A stretch of 64,000 nt of DNA, from the NCBI RefSeq assembly GCF_958979055.1, contig NC_084895.1, forward strand, positions 1,288,001 through 1,352,000. Direction: 5' to 3'. Below are positions 60,360 to 64,000 of this stretch, in pieces. The notes beneath the pieces are model-generated. The model did no database searches, had not been told where the DNA came from, and was given only the letters and a program-made list of their open reading frames with translations. Both the position numbers and the translations under genes were made by a program. This DNA is from Alnus glutinosa (taxonomy: Eukaryota > Streptophyta > Magnoliopsida > Fagales > Betulaceae). How positions within the stretch are numbered: the stretch's first letter is position 1; each line of letters starts with the position of its first letter.

Positions 60360-61171
60360 GCACAACAGGTTGAAATTACCAAACTAGAAACTGTCTCAAA
60401 CTTGAAACTGTTTCAATCAGTTTTGTTTTTTAACTGTTTAATTATGATGATATTATGTTACTGTATCAGTGGACAAATCACTTCATTTTTAACACTCACT
60501 ATTTTCTGTTCTTATTTTTTAATCTTTGTTTTGAATTTGTGTGTGAATCATTAACTAGTTTGGATTAACTGATTTGCGTGCTATATCAGAAGAAGATTCT
60601 GAGAGTTGATATTCAATAGCCATTTTTATTATTGCATGCTAATATAATATAATATGTTATATTTTTTGGTTGCACTAGGGAAAGAGTGAGGACCCACCAC
60701 AGCAGGAGATTTTTTGGTTTTCGTAATTTATGTAAAAGTTTTGAATTGCTTAAAATGTGTACACTTTTGTTCTGCTTAGTTGATGAGAAACAGTAAGGAA
60801 AGAGAGGACAAAAAGAGAGAAAATACTTTGATCTTGAATATGGGTTCTTTGATATGGTGCTGCTCGGCTGAAACTGTTATGGTGTTTTAGTTGGGTGCTT
60901 TAACATTGCTCCTTTTTTTTGCCCAAAAATTATTGGCAAACTTACTTTTTTTGTTTGGTAGAATTTGAGGATATTTTTTCTTTTTATTATGTTAGATGGA
61001 TTTTGGTGAAATTTGAGCTTGTTTGGTTCACTACAATGTATAGTGCATGGTGATGCACTTATCTGAAGGTTATGATTGTATCTTTCTTGTTCGAGTAACA
61101 TATATTTAGCCCCCCAATTCAATATATAGAAGATTCTCATGTCATGTGCTTCTGAATTTAGGCACAAGTAA

Positions 61172-61709
61172 ATGTCTACAACAAGTGATTTGTCAAGCGG
61201 TCATCCATTATGTAAGTGTGGAATTCCTACACGTCTAAGGAACTCTTGGACCACATCCAATCCCGCTAGAAAGTGGTATGGATGTAATAACTACAAGGTA
61301 ATTTTTGTTATATTCTGAAATTAGCTGTGTTATATTTAGTCGTTAGTAGTTTATGACATTTTTGTTGACCCTTTTTTTTTTCATGCAGAAAGCCGGTGAT
61401 TGTGATTTTTTTGAATGGGCTGATAAGGAGATGTCTGCAACATCTGAAAGAGATGGAGGAGAGAAGACAGGCTGACAATGACAAAGTTGAGGAATTAATT
61501 GAAAAAAAAAATGCAAGGAACAATTAGCGCAACATTTGAAAGAAATGGAGGAGAAAGTTGAAAAATTTATTGAAAAAAAATGTAAGGAGCAATTAGCGCA
61601 ACATAATGAGAAGATGTTTCGTGTTTTGTTGTTAGTTGTCATTTTGCTTTTAGCCCTTTATTTTTGTAGTTATAGTGAACCTAGACATACTAACTTGATG
61701 TTAAAATGA
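61172..61709 (+). pseudogene. GRF zinc-finger protein gene, frame-disrupted
   Basis: Exon 1 (61172-61297, 42 codons) encodes MSTTSDLSSGHPLCKCGIPT and the NSWTTSNPARKWYGC core. After a GT-AG intron (61298-61388) exon 2 continues KAGDCDFFEWADKEM. Together these form a GRF-type zinc finger (CxCG...C...CDFFEW). The open frame ends at 61473-61475, giving 70 aa. In another frame the sequence goes on as a coiled coil (LKEMEERRQADNDKVEELI), a second near-copy of that segment (LKEMEEKVEKFIEKKCKEQL) and a C-terminal hydrophobic helix (LLLVVILLLALYF), ending at 61709. Plant GRF-finger proteins often have this coiled coil and tail anchor, so frame slips near 61440 and in the A run near 61502-61511 are likely. 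Either a decayed gene or a short finger-only protein. Confidence 0.8.
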
Positions 61710-61749
61710 AATTATGAAACAATTCAGTTGTATGAGACTTTTTTTTCTG

Positions 61750-64000
61750 TTTGTACAAATTTCCTAAATGTATGTTAAACTGAATTGTTGTCTTCGGTCT
61801 TTTGGTCTTTGATCATCTTTAATCTCATTTTCACAATAGACTGGTGCTCTACCTGCTTCAAATGAATTTGGTTCTACACTATTGAATGTATCATATGTTT
61901 AGGTTCTATAAAATTGGTTCTACACTATAATTTGGTTCTCGATATTTGGCTGCAAATATTGAGTTGATGGTACAGATTTATCTTAGTTTTATCGATTTGG
62001 TGTTATAATAAAGATAGATTTACAAAAGGCCTGAGCAGTGGCCGCATCTGACTGTGACCACCATGGACAAGTTGGTACATGGCACACTTACCTGCATTTC
62101 AAACTTCAGTCATCATTACCAGTAAAATTGTGGAGCAGAACCCACATTCTACACAGCATATCTGTTCCGGGAGATCAAAGAGATGATTGAGTGTTGACAT
62201 ATTCTATGTGTATCACTGATGAGTGTGTTTGGAGGGGAGGAGAATGTGTCTTTAGATTTATACAACTCTTATTTCAATTATTTACCAAAAGACAGGTGTT
62301 TGCATCGATGAGAAGTACATAGTTAATGCATTTCCGAATGTTTTTGGGTCCCTATGCAAATGACACTCACATCCCTGAAATGCCATTATCTCTTTGAAAT
62401 TATCAGTGGGAAACTTCCACTTATGAGGTCGCAGAGGTTCAAAGTTCTATGGCAGTAGGAAAAAAATTGGCCAGTTGTCTCTTTTCTTTGACTCTCCTTT
62501 CTCCTCCATTTTTAATCCCTCTCTGTCTCACATGAAGGTGCAATTAAGTGCGATCCATGCAGTGACTTTTACCATAATAGAGGGAGGGGGAAGTTTCCAG
62601 AAGGGTGCACGCAGAAGGAAATGAGGCATCTTAGGATTTGTCTTTCCTGAAAGAAGGCAAATATAATTGACAATGAGAAGGGATCACCTCCACTTTCTGC
62701 GCTCTCTGTTTATGTCACTTCCCATCTTCTTTATTTTTCACTTCTAGCTTTTTAATGCCAGCTTTTGAAGGAAGTGGAGATTCAAATTTACTTTGCATGG
62801 TTGAAAATTGAGTCCATGAAAATGTTAGGGACTGCTTAATTTGAACATTTTCTATGCCTAAAAAATAGATCATTGTTCTAGGAAGTACAAAAAAGCAATG
62901 TAGGATTCAGGATAAATCAACCAATCAAGGAAGGTTTGTCTGATAGATATTTCAAAATCTACCAAGTGCATATATAATGAAAAAGAAAAAGCTGTTGCTA
63001 TATATCTTACATAACTAGAGTGGGAGACCCTAGACTTTGTACTATAAATAAGTTGGCTGTGGATGAACTTTGACAGTTAAGACAGACAACAAAGCACTAC
63101 TAAAGTGACTCTACTTAGTTCATCAAAAGCAAATAAAATGCAGAAACATGAAAGTAATGCATTCAAATTCAAGCAGGTTTTCCAGCTAGACAAAAGCTAT
63201 CTCTGTGACAATTAATTCTAGTCAATAAGATAAATGCACACAGAAGCACCCTGAAGGGCCAGGTTGAAGTGCAGATACTGGAACCTTCCTTTCAGTCGAT
63301 CCAACACTTCAACAACCCATAATGGCACAGTTGAACACAAACACACCAACATGCTCCTTCACACCAACAACCTTCCAATCCAAGGTTCCATCCTTGACTG
63401 GAAGTCTTCCCAACACATCCCTCTGACTTCACAGCAAAATCAGACCTGTAATAGGAGAGTCTGTAAACAAAAACCATCTCTCTGCAAACAAAAACCAAAA
63501 CAAAAACCAATTCAGAGCAAAGAATTGGAAATAGCACCTACAGGCTCAAAAGGCAGAGAGTTTAGTCAAACATAAAAATTGCAAAGACCAATAACTAAAC
63601 GTATAACAAGAAATGAGAAAGCAATATCTATGTGTCAAAGTTTATATTATTTATATAATATGTTATATAACAGCTTATTCTTTATACACAATGCATAGAG
63701 TGAGGCGTGTGTGTGTGTCTTTGTACAAACGTTTGTGTTTATACAACAGAGAAGAAGCAAGAAGGGAAATGTTCTTCTAACTCCTTGTTTCCTCAATCAA
63801 CATGTAAAGCTGTACCCCCACAGAAATCTCACACCCTAAACAATTAGGCTTTGAATATATTTGTCTTCAAAGCTTAAAGTTGCAAATCTCAGGGAACTTT
63901 TTTTGAGTCGGAGTTCCACTTTTAGAAGCAAAAACCTTTTAGTGATTATATTGGAGGGACATAAACAATTGATTCCAGCAAGTAAAACCAACACAAAGAA
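61750..64000. other. No recognised gene
   Basis: Composition is less AT-rich than the UGT intergenic DNA. Open frames at 63264-63575 (plus) and 63292-63537 (minus) overlap each other and match nothing I know. It could be an intron or untranslated region of a gene beyond the window. Confidence 0.4.

Noticed and set aside
63264-63575. 103-codon open frame near the right edge
   Set aside because: Overlaps an equally long antisense frame and shows no motif; may be untranslated sequence.

Overview
This looks like nuclear DNA of a flowering plant, probably a woody eudicot (a guess from the repeat style). It is AT-rich, genes have short GT-AG introns, and the spaces are packed with Mutator-like MITEs, SINE/LINE relics, a Cassandra TRIM solo LTR and a Ty3 fossil.

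The core (about 1-52.4 kb) is a tandem cluster of UGT74-family UDP-glucosyltransferases. Five genes look intact: UGT-1 2713-4206 (-), UGT-2 11261-12765 (-), UGT-4 25540-27032 (-), UGT-5 32232-33726 (+) and UGT-7 48729-52356 (+). All are two-exon genes with a phase-0 intron after a conserved Glu and a 240-codon second exon, giving 456-457 aa with catalytic His22/Asp114 and a C-terminal 44-residue PSPG box. One copy is a recent pseudogene (37314-38812), one is truncated next to a Ty3 fragment (19233-19692), and two are small 3' relics (about 6607-6760 and 16255-16316).

The cluster grew by copying large units. Window 1-10.3 kb (unit A), 10.3-18.87 kb (unit B), 18.87-22.07 kb (unit D, truncated) and 34.6-47.56 kb (unit C) are paralogous. 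Each carries a LINE 3' end, a UGT, a conserved upstream block and the same intergenic repeats. Comparing units gives empty sites for many later insertions, so their order can be read. Between the units lie a FAR1-type DNA-binding fragment (22597-23157) and several TIR elements.

From 52.4 to 64 kb there are no UGTs. I see a Mutator-like element carrying leucine-rich-repeat gene pieces, a 328-bp tandem duplication, two hairpin MITEs with perfect 9-bp target duplications, a broken prohibitin pseudogene (59.28-60.36 kb) and a GRF zinc-finger gene or pseudogene (61172-61709). The last 2.3 kb shows nothing I recognise.

The UGTs probably form an expanded family that glucosylates small hydroxyl- or carboxyl-bearing metabolites in the cytosol; substrates cannot be told from sequence. 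I found no wholly new system. The most notable features are the layered transposon history, including gene-capturing Mutator-like elements (one inside a UGT intron), and unrelated TIR elements that carry GC-rich palindromic repeat cargo.
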